A stretch of 36,102 nucleotides of DNA from Geobacteraceae bacterium (GTDB taxonomy: Bacteria; Desulfobacterota; Desulfuromonadia; Desulfuromonadales; Geopsychrobacteraceae), in NCBI GenBank assembly GCA_007125165.1, contig SLDV01000089.1, positions 1-36,102 on the forward strand. The letters are read 5' to 3'. Each line of letters opens with the position of its first letter. Positions within the stretch are counted from its first letter, which is position 1. A program made the translations under genes and the position numbers. The notes beneath the pieces were generated by a model that was not told the origin of the DNA, searched no databases, and worked only from the letters and a program-made list of their open reading frames with translations. Below, in pieces: positions 1-9,674 of the stretch.

Positions 1-22
1 ATAAGTTTTTATCGATGGCCCT

Positions 23-55
23 GCGGCCGGGCTGACAGGTCCGGCCGTTCTTTTG
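23..55 (+). terminator. Hairpin upstream of tsf (possible attenuator)
   Basis: The 7-bp arms CGGCCGG (24-30) and CCGGCCG (41-47) flank a 10-nt loop and are followed by a T-rich run (TTCTTTT). It lies 60 bp before tsf. In many bacteria rpsB precedes tsf and an intergenic hairpin reduces tsf readthrough; rpsB itself is outside the window, so that role is inferred. Positions 1-112 contain no gene that I can support. Confidence 0.45.
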
Positions 56-112
56 GTCACTTATCAATGAGCAGGTTATCCTGATCTGCCTGACAAAATA
101 TGGAGGAAATTC

Positions 113-1021
113 GTGAGCATTACAGCAGCAATGGTATCCGAGTTGCGCAAGGCAACCGGAGCGGGAATGATGGATTGTAAAAAGGCATTGACCGAGACCG
201 GTGGCAACATCGAAGAGGCAATTGATTTTCTGCGCAAGAAAGGTCTTTCTGCCGCGGCCAAAAAATCTGGCCGCGTTGCCTCTGAGGGCATTGTCGCGGC
301 AGCATCTTCCGGGAACGTGGGAGCTGTTGTTGAAGTTAATGCAGAAACCGATTTTGTTGCCAAAAATGAAGCATTCCAGGATTTTGTTAATGGTGTACGG
401 GATATCGTTCTGGCTAACCAGGTTACCGATGTGGAGGCGCTGGGAGCGCTTGATTATCCAGGAACCGGACGGACAGTTGCTGAAGAATTGACCCACCAGA
501 TTGCAACCATTGGCGAAAACATGAGTATTCGCCGTCTCGAGCGGATTGATGCAGAGGAAGGTGTGGTAGCTTCTTACGTTCATGGTGCCGGCAAGATTGG
601 TGTTCTGGTCGAGTTGAAAACTGCGTCACAAGACGAGCGTGTGACTGAGCTGGGCAAACAGATTGCTATGCATGTTGCTGCTGCTTCTCCGCAGTATTTA
701 AATCGTGATGCCGTCCCCGCAGAGATTATTGACAAAGAAAAAGAGATCATGCGGGTCAAAGCTCTGGAAAGCGGCAAACCCGAAAATATCGTTGAGAAGA
801 TTATCGTCGGACAGATCAACAAGTTTTTTGGTGAAGTGTGTCTGGTTGAGCAGGCCTTTGTTATCGACCCTGATCAAACCGTGCAAAAGATTGTTGATGC
901 CTGCTCCAGAGAACTTGGCACTCCGGTTGTCCTGAGTCGTTACGCCCGCTACCAACTCGGCGAAGGTATTGAAAAAAAGGTCGACGATTTTGCTGCTGAA
1001 GTCGCAGCAATGAGCAAGTAG
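113..1021 (+). CDS. tsf: Elongation factor Ts
   Basis: EF-Ts is the cytoplasmic guanine nucleotide exchange factor that recycles EF-Tu-GDP to EF-Tu-GTP. The N-terminal UBA-like module (about residues 1-40, with the conserved KATGAGMMDCKKAL stretch) and the signature TDFVAKN (residues 79-85) are both present. The 302-residue length fits the full two-domain form (E. coli has about 283). The start is GTG at 113, preceded by a strong GGAGGAA site at 102-108. It heads the tsf-pyrH-frr block, a classic order in bacteria, with pyrH 24 bp downstream. It is probably co-transcribed with an upstream rpsB that falls outside the window. Confidence 0.97.
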   Translation: MSITAAMVSELRKATGAGMMDCKKALTETGGNIEEAIDFLRKKGLSAAAKKSGRVASEGIVAAASSGNVGAVVEVNAETDFVAKNEAFQDFVNGVRDIVLANQVTDVEALGALDYPGTGRTVAEELTHQIATIGENMSIRRLERIDAEEGVVASYVHGAGKIGVLVELKTASQDERVTELGKQIAMHVAAASPQYLNRDAVPAEIIDKEKEIMRVKALESGKPENIVEKIIVGQINKFFGEVCLVEQAFVIDPDQTVQKIVDACSRELGTPVVLSRYARYQLGEGIEKKVDDFAAEVAAMSK

Positions 1022-1033
1022 GAGAACCCATAA

Positions 1034-2327
<1,294 letters not shown>

Positions 2328-2362
2328 CGATGGCTGTTCTTTTACGCCGAAGGAGAGAGGTC

Positions 2363-2527
2363 ATGGCTCTAAAGATTACAGAAGACTGTATCGGCTGTGG
2401 TACATGTGTTGACGAATGCCCTGTAGGGGCCATTGTGGAATCCGGAGAGATTTTCATGATCACAGATGAATGTGATGAGTGTCGTGCCTGCGTTGATTCT
2501 TGTCCGGTCAACGCGATTGTTGACTAA
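2363..2527 (+). CDS. Small 2[4Fe-4S] ferredoxin
   Basis: This 54-residue clostridial-type ferredoxin is a low-potential cytoplasmic electron carrier. It has two full C-x2-C-x2-C-x3-C-P motifs, CIGCGTCVDECP and CDECRACVDSCP, predicted to ligate two [4Fe-4S] clusters. I placed the start at ATG 2363, behind AGGAGAG at 2350-2356, which gives the compact family form MALKITEDCIGCG. An in-frame ATG at 2330 would add an arginine-rich tail not seen in the family. It lies 35 bp after frr and ahead of a terminator, so it probably ends the tsf-pyrH-frr transcript. Its redox partner is not apparent here. Confidence 0.93.
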   Translation: MALKITEDCIGCGTCVDECPVGAIVESGEIFMITDECDECRACVDSCPVNAIVD

Positions 2528-2550
2528 CCTGAATCTGGCGATGAGCTGAA

Positions 2551-2582
2551 AAAGAGCGTTATGTAGACGCTCTTTTTTTTTA
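2551..2582 (+). terminator. Rho-independent terminator after ferredoxin
   Basis: AAAGAGCGT (2551-2559) pairs with ACGCTCTTT (2567-2575) around a 7-nt loop and runs into a tract of T residues. It closes the tsf-pyrH-frr-ferredoxin unit. Confidence 0.88.
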
Positions 2583-2688
2583 AACTGTGAGGTCTTTTCA
2601 TCATCATAGAGGCAAGGTGTTGTCGCAATCCGGACAGACGTGCTAGTTTTATGTACGAGAAAATTCACGGTGACGGCTAATCATTATC

Positions 2689-3468
2689 ATGCAGAAAAAT
2701 TTCCATACTGAAACAAAGCAAATACCTGGACATGTTGCTATTATCATGGATGGCAACGGGCGCTGGGCCAGGAACCGCGGGTTGCCGCGAATTGCCGGTC
2801 ACCGTCAGGGCGTTGAGTCGGTTACTCAGGTAGTTGATGCCTGTGCCCGTAAGGGGGTCAGGTTTTTGAGTTTGTTTGCGTTCAGTTCTGAAAATTGGGG
2901 TCGTCCGCGCCATGAAGTTGATGCCTTGATGACGCTTCTGCTTGAATATCTGGCTTCGCAGCGCCAAAAAATGATCGATAACAGGATTCGGTTGCAGGTC
3001 ATTGGAGATGTGTCCCGCATGACTGAATCCGTTCAGCAGGCCATTGCCGATGCGGTCAGGGAAACATCAGAGGGAGATGGTCTGACCCTGGTCCTGGCCC
3101 TGTCATATGGCGGGCGTGATGAAATCCTACGCGCGGTCGGGCGAATGCTTGATCAGGTTAGCGATGGTGCCCTTGATCCCGCATCGATTGATGCTGAAAC
3201 TTTTGCCGCCCATCTTGATTTTCCCGGCATGCCTGCCGCAGATCTGATGATTCGCACCAGCGGTGAAATGCGCTTAAGCAATTTTTTGCTGTGGCAAGCG
3301 GCCTATACCGAACTTTATTTTACTGATGTCTTATGGCCGGACTTCAGTCTTGAAGAACTTGACCGGGCATTTGACCATTACTATCAGCGTCGCAGGCGTT
3401 TCGGGCTGACAGATGAGCAGCTTGGCTCTGATCTCAACGACGACCAGCCGCAGGAGACTGACCATTAA
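2689..3468 (+). CDS. uppS: Isoprenyl (undecaprenyl) diphosphate synthase
   Basis: This cis-prenyltransferase elongates farnesyl diphosphate with isopentenyl diphosphate to give the C55 lipid carrier for cell-wall synthesis. The signature HVAIIMDGNGRWA contains the catalytic Asp21, and the FSSENWGRP, LSYGGRDEI and RTSGEMRLSNFLLWQ segments of the family follow in order. At 259 residues it is typical. The ATG at 2689 has no strong Shine-Dalgarno sequence, but it lies only 20 residues before the catalytic motif, as expected. It starts the uppS-cdsA-dxr-rseP-tsaB run. Its 3' end overlaps the most upstream possible start of cdsA. Confidence 0.96.
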   Translation: MQKNFHTETKQIPGHVAIIMDGNGRWARNRGLPRIAGHRQGVESVTQVVDACARKGVRFLSLFAFSSENWGRPRHEVDALMTLLLEYLASQRQKMIDNRIRLQVIGDVSRMTESVQQAIADAVRETSEGDGLTLVLALSYGGRDEILRAVGRMLDQVSDGALDPASIDAETFAAHLDFPGMPAADLMIRTSGEMRLSNFLLWQAAYTELYFTDVLWPDFSLEELDRAFDHYYQRRRRFGLTDEQLGSDLNDDQPQETDH

Positions 3469-4264
3469 ACAGCGTCTGATTACGGCCGCCATTGCGCTGC
3501 CCTTATTGATATTGCTGCTGGCGTATGCTTCGTCGGCAGTTTTTGCCTTTTTTGTTACTCTGATTGTTTTTGCCGCCCTGCTCGAATTCAATCGCATGGG
3601 CATGAAGCAGGACCAACTGGAAATTCAGTGGGTTGCAGCGTTAGTCGGAGCTGCCATTGTTCCGCTGTTTTTTTTGCATCAGCTTGCTCTGTTGTATATC
3701 TACCTCTCGGGCTTTTTTTTGCTTTTTGCCCTGTATTTTCTGCTGCGACCAATCTGCCTGACGCGCGTTCATCTTCACTTTGGCTGGATTTGTCTGGGCA
3801 TCATCTATGTCGCCTTGCTCATGGGGCATCTGGTTCTTTTGCGCCTGCTTGATGACGGGCGCCAGTGGATTTTTCTGACACTGATTGTCATCATGAGTTG
3901 CGATACCTGTGCCTATGTCATCGGCAGTCGCTTTGGTAAACGAAAGCTTTACCCGTTGATCAGCCCCAACAAGAGTATCGAAGGGGGGATCGGAGGCGTC
4001 GGCGGGGCCGTGTTGGGGGCGTTGATCTCCAAACTGCTATTTTTCAGCAGTATTGGTTTGTGGCCTGCAATTCTTGTCGGCGTGGTTCTCGGTGTGGTGG
4101 GTCAGATTGGCGACCTGTTTGAATCGATGCTTAAACGTGCCTGCGGGGTCAAGGACTCGGGAAATATGATTCCCGGTCATGGTGGTATCCTGGATCGTCT
4201 GGACAGTCTTCTGTTTGCATTTCCGCTGGTTTATTACATCGCCCGTTGGGGTTTCAGTGGTTAG
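3413..4264 (+). CDS. cdsA: Phosphatidate cytidylyltransferase (CDP-diglyceride synthase)
   Basis: CdsA makes CDP-diacylglycerol from phosphatidic acid and CTP in the inner membrane, feeding pssA and psd at 11950-13364. The C-terminal signature is intact: SMLKRACGVKDSG followed by IPGHGGILDRLDS. Several hydrophobic segments cover the rest of the 283 residues. The start is uncertain. ATG 3413 overlaps uppS by 56 bases and has no good ribosome site. An AGGAG at 3452-3456 points to a start near 3464, where only ATT is available, overlapping the uppS stop as ATTAA. The true N terminus may therefore be about 17 residues shorter. Confidence 0.93.
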   Translation: MSSLALISTTTSRRRLTIKQRLITAAIALPLLILLLAYASSAVFAFFVTLIVFAALLEFNRMGMKQDQLEIQWVAALVGAAIVPLFFLHQLALLYIYLSGFFLLFALYFLLRPICLTRVHLHFGWICLGIIYVALLMGHLVLLRLLDDGRQWIFLTLIVIMSCDTCAYVIGSRFGKRKLYPLISPNKSIEGGIGGVGGAVLGALISKLLFFSSIGLWPAILVGVVLGVVGQIGDLFESMLKRACGVKDSGNMIPGHGGILDRLDSLLFAFPLVYYIARWGFSG

Positions 4265-4273
4265 GGGCAATGG

Positions 4274-5434
4274 ATGAAACGGATCTCCGTCCTCGGATCA
4301 ACAGGCTCCATCGGGGTCAGTACCCTGCAGATCGTAGCGGAATTTCCTGAACGTTATCGTATTGTCGCCCTGACAGCAGGTAATAATCTGGATCTGCTCT
4401 GCGAACAGGCGAAGAAATTCAGGCCGATTGTTGTTGCCGTGATAAGCCAGGTGGATGCCGGCATTGTCAAAAAGCGCCTGGCAGGTTTTCAAGTCGAGGT
4501 CTGCTTTGGCGTTGCAGGCATGATCCGGTGCGCCAGCCTTGCCGATGCAGATATGGTCGTTGCTGCTGTGGTTGGTGCAGCAGGACTGATTCCAACTGTA
4601 GCGGCGGTACAGGCCGGCAAGGATGTTGCTCTTGCCAACAAAGAAACCCTGGTGATGGCCGGCGGCCTGATCATCGAGGAAGCAAGGCAACGGGGTGTGA
4701 AGCTGTTGCCGGTGGATAGTGAGCATTCTGCGATCTTTCAGGCTCTGTCAGGACACCGTCACGATGATGTCCGGCGGCTGATTCTCACAGCCTCAGGTGG
4801 CCCGTTTCGTGATCTGCCCGCCGCTGAATTTCGCCATATTGTACCTGCTGACGCTCTGGCTCATCCCAACTGGAGCATGGGAAAGAAAATTACCATTGAT
4901 TCAGCTACGTTGATGAATAAAGGGCTGGAAGTCATTGAGGCACACTGGCTTTTCAATGTCCCTGCAACAAAGATCGATGTTCACATCCATCCGGAAAGCA
5001 TTATCCATTCTATGGTAGAATACATCGACGGATCGGTTGTCGCGCAACTGGGGATTCCGGACATGAAAACGCCCATTGCTTATGCTCTATCATGGCCGGA
5101 GCGGTTGCCGCTGAATCAGCCCGCGCTTGATCTGTGTGAGTTGGGTACACTGACCTTTTCACCACCGGATATTCAGCGTTTTCCCTGTCTGGGACTGGCT
5201 TATCATGCTCTCGATGCCGGGGGAACGGTGCCGGCGGTGATGAATGCTGCCAATGAAGTAGCAGTGGCTGCTTTCCTCAAACAGCAGATCAGTTTTGCCG
5301 ACATTCCCGTTTTGATCGAGCGGGTGATGGCGTGCCACCAGGTTGAGGATGTTACGACCGTTGACCGAGTGCTGCAGGCGGATCTGTGGGGTCGTTCCCG
5401 TGCCAAAAAGTTCATTGCTGGAGGTTTAAAATGA
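4274..5434 (+). CDS. dxr: 1-deoxy-D-xylulose-5-phosphate reductoisomerase
   Basis: Dxr converts DXP to MEP with NADPH, the committed step of the non-mevalonate isoprenoid pathway that feeds uppS upstream. The NADPH-binding GSTGSIG motif is at residues 8-14, and the metal ligands Asp148 and Glu150 are in the VDSEHSAIFQ segment. Family motifs LTASGGPFRD, NWSMGKKITIDSATLMNKGLE and HPESIIHSMVE are also present. The 386-residue length is normal. The start is ATG 4274, 9 bp after the cdsA stop. Its stop overlaps the rseP start (ATGA at 5431-5434). Confidence 0.97.
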   Translation: MKRISVLGSTGSIGVSTLQIVAEFPERYRIVALTAGNNLDLLCEQAKKFRPIVVAVISQVDAGIVKKRLAGFQVEVCFGVAGMIRCASLADADMVVAAVVGAAGLIPTVAAVQAGKDVALANKETLVMAGGLIIEEARQRGVKLLPVDSEHSAIFQALSGHRHDDVRRLILTASGGPFRDLPAAEFRHIVPADALAHPNWSMGKKITIDSATLMNKGLEVIEAHWLFNVPATKIDVHIHPESIIHSMVEYIDGSVVAQLGIPDMKTPIAYALSWPERLPLNQPALDLCELGTLTFSPPDIQRFPCLGLAYHALDAGGTVPAVMNAANEVAVAAFLKQQISFADIPVLIERVMACHQVEDVTTVDRVLQADLWGRSRAKKFIAGGLK

Positions 5435-6750
5435 CGACCGTTATTGCCGGCATTCTGATGCTCGGTTTTCTTGTTTTTGTCCATGAGTTAGGACACTTTG
5501 CCGTTGCCAAAATGTACGGTGTCAAAGTGCTCAAATTCTCAATCGGTTTCGGTCCCAAGCTTATGTCTTACCGTTATGGTGAGACAGAGTATCTGATCTG
5601 TGCGATTCCTCTGGGGGGTTATGTACAGATGCTCGGCGAGGGTACGGGTGAAGAAGGCGAGATGAGTACAGATGCGACGACGGACCAGGACAGGTCTTTT
5701 GCCGGCAAGCCGGTATCGCATCGATTGGCAATCGTCGGGGCCGGCCCGCTGATGAATCTGATGTTGCCATTGCTGATTCTTCCGGTCTCCTTCATGATCG
5801 GCATTCAGATGCCGACCTATTTCGAACAACCCGCCTGCATTGGCTACGTTCTTCCTGATTCAGATGCAGACAGGGCCGGCTTTGTCCCCGGAGATTGTCT
5901 GACAGCTATCAATGGTACCAGGATTGAGTATTGGAGTGCGGCGAACCTGCGCTTTGTCAATGAAGCGGGATCACCATTGTTTTTCGACGTAGAACGGGAT
6001 GGCCGTTCGCTTCAACTGGCCCTGCCGGCTGACAATAACAGTCTGGAAGGGATGCAGGGACTGGGTTTAATGCCCTACCTGGCGGCTCGTATCGGCGGTC
6101 TTGCCCCCGGCATGGCGGCTGATATTGCCGGTATGCAGGAGGGCGATCTCATTCTGCAGATCGATGGGAAAAACGTCGATTCCTGGTACGCTCTGCGCGC
6201 ACATATTCAAGCATCCGAAGGGTCTCCTGTAGACGTTGAACTGGAACGTGACGGCAGAAGGCTTACCATCGAGATGACTCCCGAACAACGTGAGCCGGGG
6301 GGTGACTACCTTCTCGGTGTCGCTCCGATGCACGATCTTGAAGTGAAAAAATACGGTCCGATTGCCGCTTTTCGTGAGGGCGCAAAGAAAACCGGCGAGT
6401 TGATCGAACTCACTATCGTTTTTATCCAGAAGCTCTTTACCGGCAATGTTTCTGCGAAAAATATCGGTGGTCCGATTACTGTTGTTCAGGTTGCCGGCCA
6501 GGCAGCTCAGACCGATATAGCCGCAATTTTGACTGTTCTGGCATTTATCTCGATCCAGTTAGGGATACTGAACCTTTTGCCGATACCGATTCTTGATGGT
6601 GGTCATATTCTTTTTTATCTTTACGAACTGATTACCCGCCGGCCTGTTTCAATGCGGGCCCGAGAAACCGCTCAACAGATCGGTCTGGCGATGCTGCTGA
6701 TGTTGATGGTGCTGGCCTTCTACAACGACATCATCCGGCTCTGGGGTTGA
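5431..6750 (+). CDS. rseP: RIP zinc metalloprotease RseP (site-2 protease)
   Basis: RseP is an inner-membrane intramembrane protease that cleaves anti-sigma factors and remnant signal peptides in envelope-stress signalling. The zinc site HELGH is at residues 18-22 in the first transmembrane helix, and the second-site LNLLPIPILDGGH segment has Asp389. Two PDZ-like domains lie between (about residues 130-210 and 220-300), as in E. coli RseP. The 439-residue length fits. I chose ATG 5431, behind GGAGG at 5420-5424 and overlapping the dxr stop, over an in-frame upstream ATG at 5386. Confidence 0.95.
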   Translation: MTTVIAGILMLGFLVFVHELGHFAVAKMYGVKVLKFSIGFGPKLMSYRYGETEYLICAIPLGGYVQMLGEGTGEEGEMSTDATTDQDRSFAGKPVSHRLAIVGAGPLMNLMLPLLILPVSFMIGIQMPTYFEQPACIGYVLPDSDADRAGFVPGDCLTAINGTRIEYWSAANLRFVNEAGSPLFFDVERDGRSLQLALPADNNSLEGMQGLGLMPYLAARIGGLAPGMAADIAGMQEGDLILQIDGKNVDSWYALRAHIQASEGSPVDVELERDGRRLTIEMTPEQREPGGDYLLGVAPMHDLEVKKYGPIAAFREGAKKTGELIELTIVFIQKLFTGNVSAKNIGGPITVVQVAGQAAQTDIAAILTVLAFISIQLGILNLLPIPILDGGHILFYLYELITRRPVSMRARETAQQIGLAMLLMLMVLAFYNDIIRLWG

Positions 6751-6754
6751 TCTG

Positions 6755-7465
6755 GTGATAGTCGACAATCCTCGCATTCTGGCTCTGGATACATCATCCC
6801 AGGTAAGCAGCGTCGCTTTGTGTGAAGCAGAGAGGCTGGTGGCGGAATCAGCTTTTAGTTTGCGTAGTACCCATAGTCAGAGCTTGCTGAGTCAGCTTGA
6901 TACGCTACTCAAAACGGCGGGATGGACTTTAGCCGATCTGCATCTGCTCGCTGTTGTGTCCGGGCCCGGTGCTTTTACCGGTGTGAGGATTGGTGTTGCA
7001 ACAATCAAGGGACTGGCCCATGTTTTGAATCTTCCGGTAGTGACCGTGTCATCTCTGGCGGCTGTGGCGATGAACCTGCCATTGCAACCTCTGCCTGTCT
7101 GTGCCTTTATAGACGCCAGAAAAAAAGAGGTTTACACTCAACTGTTTGACCTTCAGGATGGTTACCCGCGACCCTTAAATCAGGCTCAGGTGATCTCACC
7201 GGATTATCTTCTTGCACAGATACCGGACAATATCTGTTTTGTCGGTGACGGTATTTCCATGTACCGTGACCTCTTCAATGAACAAAGAGTTAGTCAACAG
7301 TGCCTGGCACCGACTTGTTGCCATCCGATTCAAGCTTCAAGGGTCGCTGCCCTGGCACTTGAGGACTATCGTAAAGGTCTGACGTTACGACCGGAACAGG
7401 TTGTTCCGACTTATATCAGACCCTCTGATGCCGAGCTGAACAGACAAGCTAAAAATGAGTGTTAG
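6755..7465 (+). CDS. tsaB: tRNA threonylcarbamoyladenosine biosynthesis protein TsaB
   Basis: TsaB (YeaZ) is the partner of TsaD in t6A37 modification of ANN-decoding tRNAs. The ASKHA-fold N terminus ILALDTSSQVSSVAL, the HSQSLLSQLD segment and the conserved SGPGAFTGVRIGV motif identify it. The 236-residue length is typical. The start is GTG at 6755, 4 bp after the rseP stop, so it is probably the last gene of the uppS operon. tsaD, tsaC and tsaE are not in this window. Confidence 0.93.
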   Translation: MIVDNPRILALDTSSQVSSVALCEAERLVAESAFSLRSTHSQSLLSQLDTLLKTAGWTLADLHLLAVVSGPGAFTGVRIGVATIKGLAHVLNLPVVTVSSLAAVAMNLPLQPLPVCAFIDARKKEVYTQLFDLQDGYPRPLNQAQVISPDYLLAQIPDNICFVGDGISMYRDLFNEQRVSQQCLAPTCCHPIQASRVAALALEDYRKGLTLRPEQVVPTYIRPSDAELNRQAKNEC

Positions 7466-7479
7466 CGCTGGGTTAAGTG

Positions 7480-7508
7480 TTGACTTTTTACAGTTGATCT
7501 GGTTAATT
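7480..7508 (+). promoter_or_regulatory. Candidate sigma-70 promoter for the DUF465 gene
   Basis: TTGACT at 7480-7485, a 17-bp spacer and TTAATT at 7503-7508. The -35 element is good and the -10 is weak. Position, 47 bp before the small gene, is plausible. Confidence 0.4.
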
Positions 7509-7554
7509 TCAAGAAGGTCATAAGCCGTTAAACGCCAACGACGTGGAGGTACAT

Positions 7555-7773
7555 ATGGACATTGATCAGTCTCTTTTGCAGGGCCTTATTGAGAGCAACC
7601 CAAGGTTCCGCACGCTTTACGAAAACCACATCTTTTTTGAAAAGCAGCTTCAAGAATATGAAAAACGCTCCTTCCTTTCACCAGATGAAGAAATCGAAAA
7701 AAATAAAGTGAAAAAATTGAAACTGATCGGTAAGGATGAAATGGAGAACATTGTCCAGTCTGCTACCGTTTGA
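7555..7773 (+). CDS. Small DUF465/YdcH-type protein
   Basis: This 72-residue, charged, helical protein resembles the DUF465 (YdcH-like) family: a short N-terminal helix, the NPRFRTLYENHIFFEKQL segment, then a second helix with LSPDEEIEKNKVKKLKL. The family has no well-established function that I can state. The predicted shape is a helical hairpin or coiled coil, cytoplasmic, with no signal peptide. The start is ATG 7555, 5 bases after GGAGG at 7545-7549. It sits alone between a candidate promoter and a strong terminator, so it is probably monocistronic. Confidence 0.8.
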   Translation: MDIDQSLLQGLIESNPRFRTLYENHIFFEKQLQEYEKRSFLSPDEEIEKNKVKKLKLIGKDEMENIVQSATV

Positions 7774-7802
7774 TGTTTTTTCTCAAAAGTGGTGTGTTTT
7801 GA

Positions 7803-7852
7803 TACAGCAAAGGGTTTAAGCGAACGCTTAAACCCTTTGCTGTATTTATTTT
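7803..7852 (+). terminator. Terminator with 20-bp perfect stem
   Basis: Positions 7803-7822 and 7825-7844 are perfect inverted repeats separated by only 2 bases, giving an effective 4-nt loop. The stem is followed by TTTATTTT. It ends the DUF465 transcript and would insulate ilvD. Confidence 0.85.
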
Positions 7853-7934
7853 CCGGGTGGGCATTATTTACGTATTATATACAAATAGCTAGCCGCTTTA
7901 ACTTTCTGTCCTTGACCATGAAACAGGTGAAAAT

Positions 7935-9602
7935 ATGACCAAGAGAAGTGATGCCATTACCAAGGGGTTTGAGCGCACTCCCCATCGTGCGCTGTTAAAG
8001 AGTACCGGCGTGCCAACTGAACAGATGGATCGTCCTTTCATCGGGATCGCATCATCCTTCACCGATCTGATTCCTGGTCATACCGGCATGCGCGACCTCG
8101 AGCGCTTTATTGAAAAGGGAATTCATACCGGCGGAGGCTTCTCTTTTATTTTCGGTATTCCAGGGGTCTGCGACGGTATTGCCATGGGGCACAAAGGGAT
8201 GCATTATTCCTTGCCGACACGTGAATTAATTGCCGATATGGTTGAATCGATCGCCGAGGCTCATCGTCTTGATGGCCTGGTCCTGCTGACCAATTGTGAT
8301 AAGATCACGCCGGGGATGCTGATGGCCGCAGCCCGACTTGATATCCCCTGTATTGTCGTTACCGCTGGTCCATCTCTGACCGGCGCTGGCCGTGGCGGCA
8401 AACGTTTTTCTTTTGTGACCGATACCTTCGAGGCGATGGGACAATACAAGGCTGGAGTTATTGACGAAAAGCAGTTATTCGAGTGCGAAGAAAGCGCCTG
8501 TCCGACAGCAGGTTCATGTCAGGGAATGTTTACCGCCAACACCATGGCGGTGCTGACCGAGACCCTCGGCATGAGTCTGCCCCGGTGTGGAACAGCCAGC
8601 GCGGTTTCATCTTTGAAACGTCGCATTGCTTTTGCGTCGGGAGAGCGGATTGTCGGGCTGGTTCGTGATCAGGTCACCCCGCGGCAGATTCTTACACGTG
8701 CCGCTTTTGAGAATGCCATCCGGGTGGATCTTGCCCTTGGCGGATCGAGCAACACGGTTCTGCATCTGCTCGCAATTGCTCACGAAGCTCAGATTCCGCT
8801 ACCGCTTGAGCTGTTTGATGAGCTTGGCAAGACAACGCCACAGTTGGCGCATATGAACCCCGGTGGGCCGAATTTCATGGAAGATCTCGACACGGCTGGC
8901 GGTGTGCTGGCGGTCCTTTATCAGTTGCGTGAGCAGATTACTGATAATCCCACCCTGCTGGGGCCGAGTATTCATCAGTTGATTGCTTCGGTGGCCGAAG
9001 TCGACGAGGAGGTTGTGCGTCCCGTATCGTCTCCGATTCGCCCGGAAGGGGGACTGGCTGTTCTCAAAGGCAACCTGGCGCCGGAAGGGGCAATCGTCAA
9101 GCAATCCGGAGTGTCGGACAAAATGATGAAGTTTAGTGGCTGCGCTCGTTGCTACGATTCTGAAGAAGCTGCCATGGCAGCACTGATGGCGGGAGATATC
9201 GTTGCTGGTGATGTGGTCGTTATTCGCTATGAGGGTCCCAAAGGTGGGCCGGGAATGCGCGAAATGCTTGCGCCAACAGCTACCTTGATGGGGCTGGGGC
9301 TGGGTGACAGCGTTGCTCTGATTACCGATGGGCGCTTCTCCGGGGGAACCCGCGGCCCCTGCATCGGTCACATCTCACCTGAAGCGGCGCAGGGAGGGCC
9401 GATTGCCCTGGTACGTGATGGGGATACCATTGTTCTCGATATCCCTGCTCGCTCCCTGCACCTTGAGGTTTCGACCGAGGAGCTCGAGCGACGTCGATGC
9501 GAGTGGCAGGCCCCGGCTCCCAAAATCAGTAGTGGCTGGCTGGCGCGTTATGCCAAGGTTGTTACTAATGCGGCGACCGGTGCCGTTTGTAGTGCGGATT
9601 GA
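7935..9602 (+). CDS. ilvD: Dihydroxy-acid dehydratase
   Basis: IlvD dehydrates 2,3-dihydroxy-isovalerate and 2,3-dihydroxy-3-methylvalerate to the 2-keto acids of valine and isoleucine synthesis, using an Fe-S cluster as Lewis acid. The cluster and active-site segments are visible: [31 protein letters not shown] and [16 protein letters not shown]. The C-terminal motifs [12 protein letters not shown] and [15 protein letters not shown] are also intact. At 555 residues it is full length. The start is ATG 7935 with a weak site (CAGGTGA). Next come ilvB and ilvN, so three of the shared valine/isoleucine steps are local, but ilvC is absent. Confidence 0.97.
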   Translation: MTKRSDAITKGFERTPHRALLKSTGVPTEQMDRPFIGIASSFTDLIPGHTGMRDLERFIEKGIHTGGGFSFIFGIPGVCDGIAMGHKGMHYSLPTRELIADMVESIAEAHRLDGLVLLTNCDKITPGMLMAAARLDIPCIVVTAGPSLTGAGRGGKRFSFVTDTFEAMGQYKAGVIDEKQLFECEESACPTAGSCQGMFTANTMAVLTETLGMSLPRCGTASAVSSLKRRIAFASGERIVGLVRDQVTPRQILTRAAFENAIRVDLALGGSSNTVLHLLAIAHEAQIPLPLELFDELGKTTPQLAHMNPGGPNFMEDLDTAGGVLAVLYQLREQITDNPTLLGPSIHQLIASVAEVDEEVVRPVSSPIRPEGGLAVLKGNLAPEGAIVKQSGVSDKMMKFSGCARCYDSEEAAMAALMAGDIVAGDVVVIRYEGPKGGPGMREMLAPTATLMGLGLGDSVALITDGRFSGGTRGPCIGHISPEAAQGGPIALVRDGDTIVLDIPARSLHLEVSTEELERRRCEWQAPAPKISSGWLARYAKVVTNAATGAVCSAD

Positions 9603-9608
9603 AATTGT

Positions 9609-9638
9609 TTGACAGGTTTGTCTGTTATCTGATTTAAA
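9609..9638 (+). promoter_or_regulatory. Candidate promoter upstream of ilvB
   Basis: A consensus TTGACA (9609-9614) and TTTAAA (9633-9638) with an 18-bp spacer lie in the 72-bp ilvD-ilvB gap. A run of T residues follows at about 9640-9648 without a convincing stem, so I do not call a terminator here. Confidence 0.4.
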
Positions 9639-9674
9639 TATTTTTTTTACTGTTATTGAATTGAGGAGAAAGCC

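Noticed and set aside
9603-9674. A terminator or attenuator between ilvD and ilvB suggested by a T run
   Set aside because: Only a 4-bp stem (ACAG/CTGT) can be drawn, and it is far from the T run.
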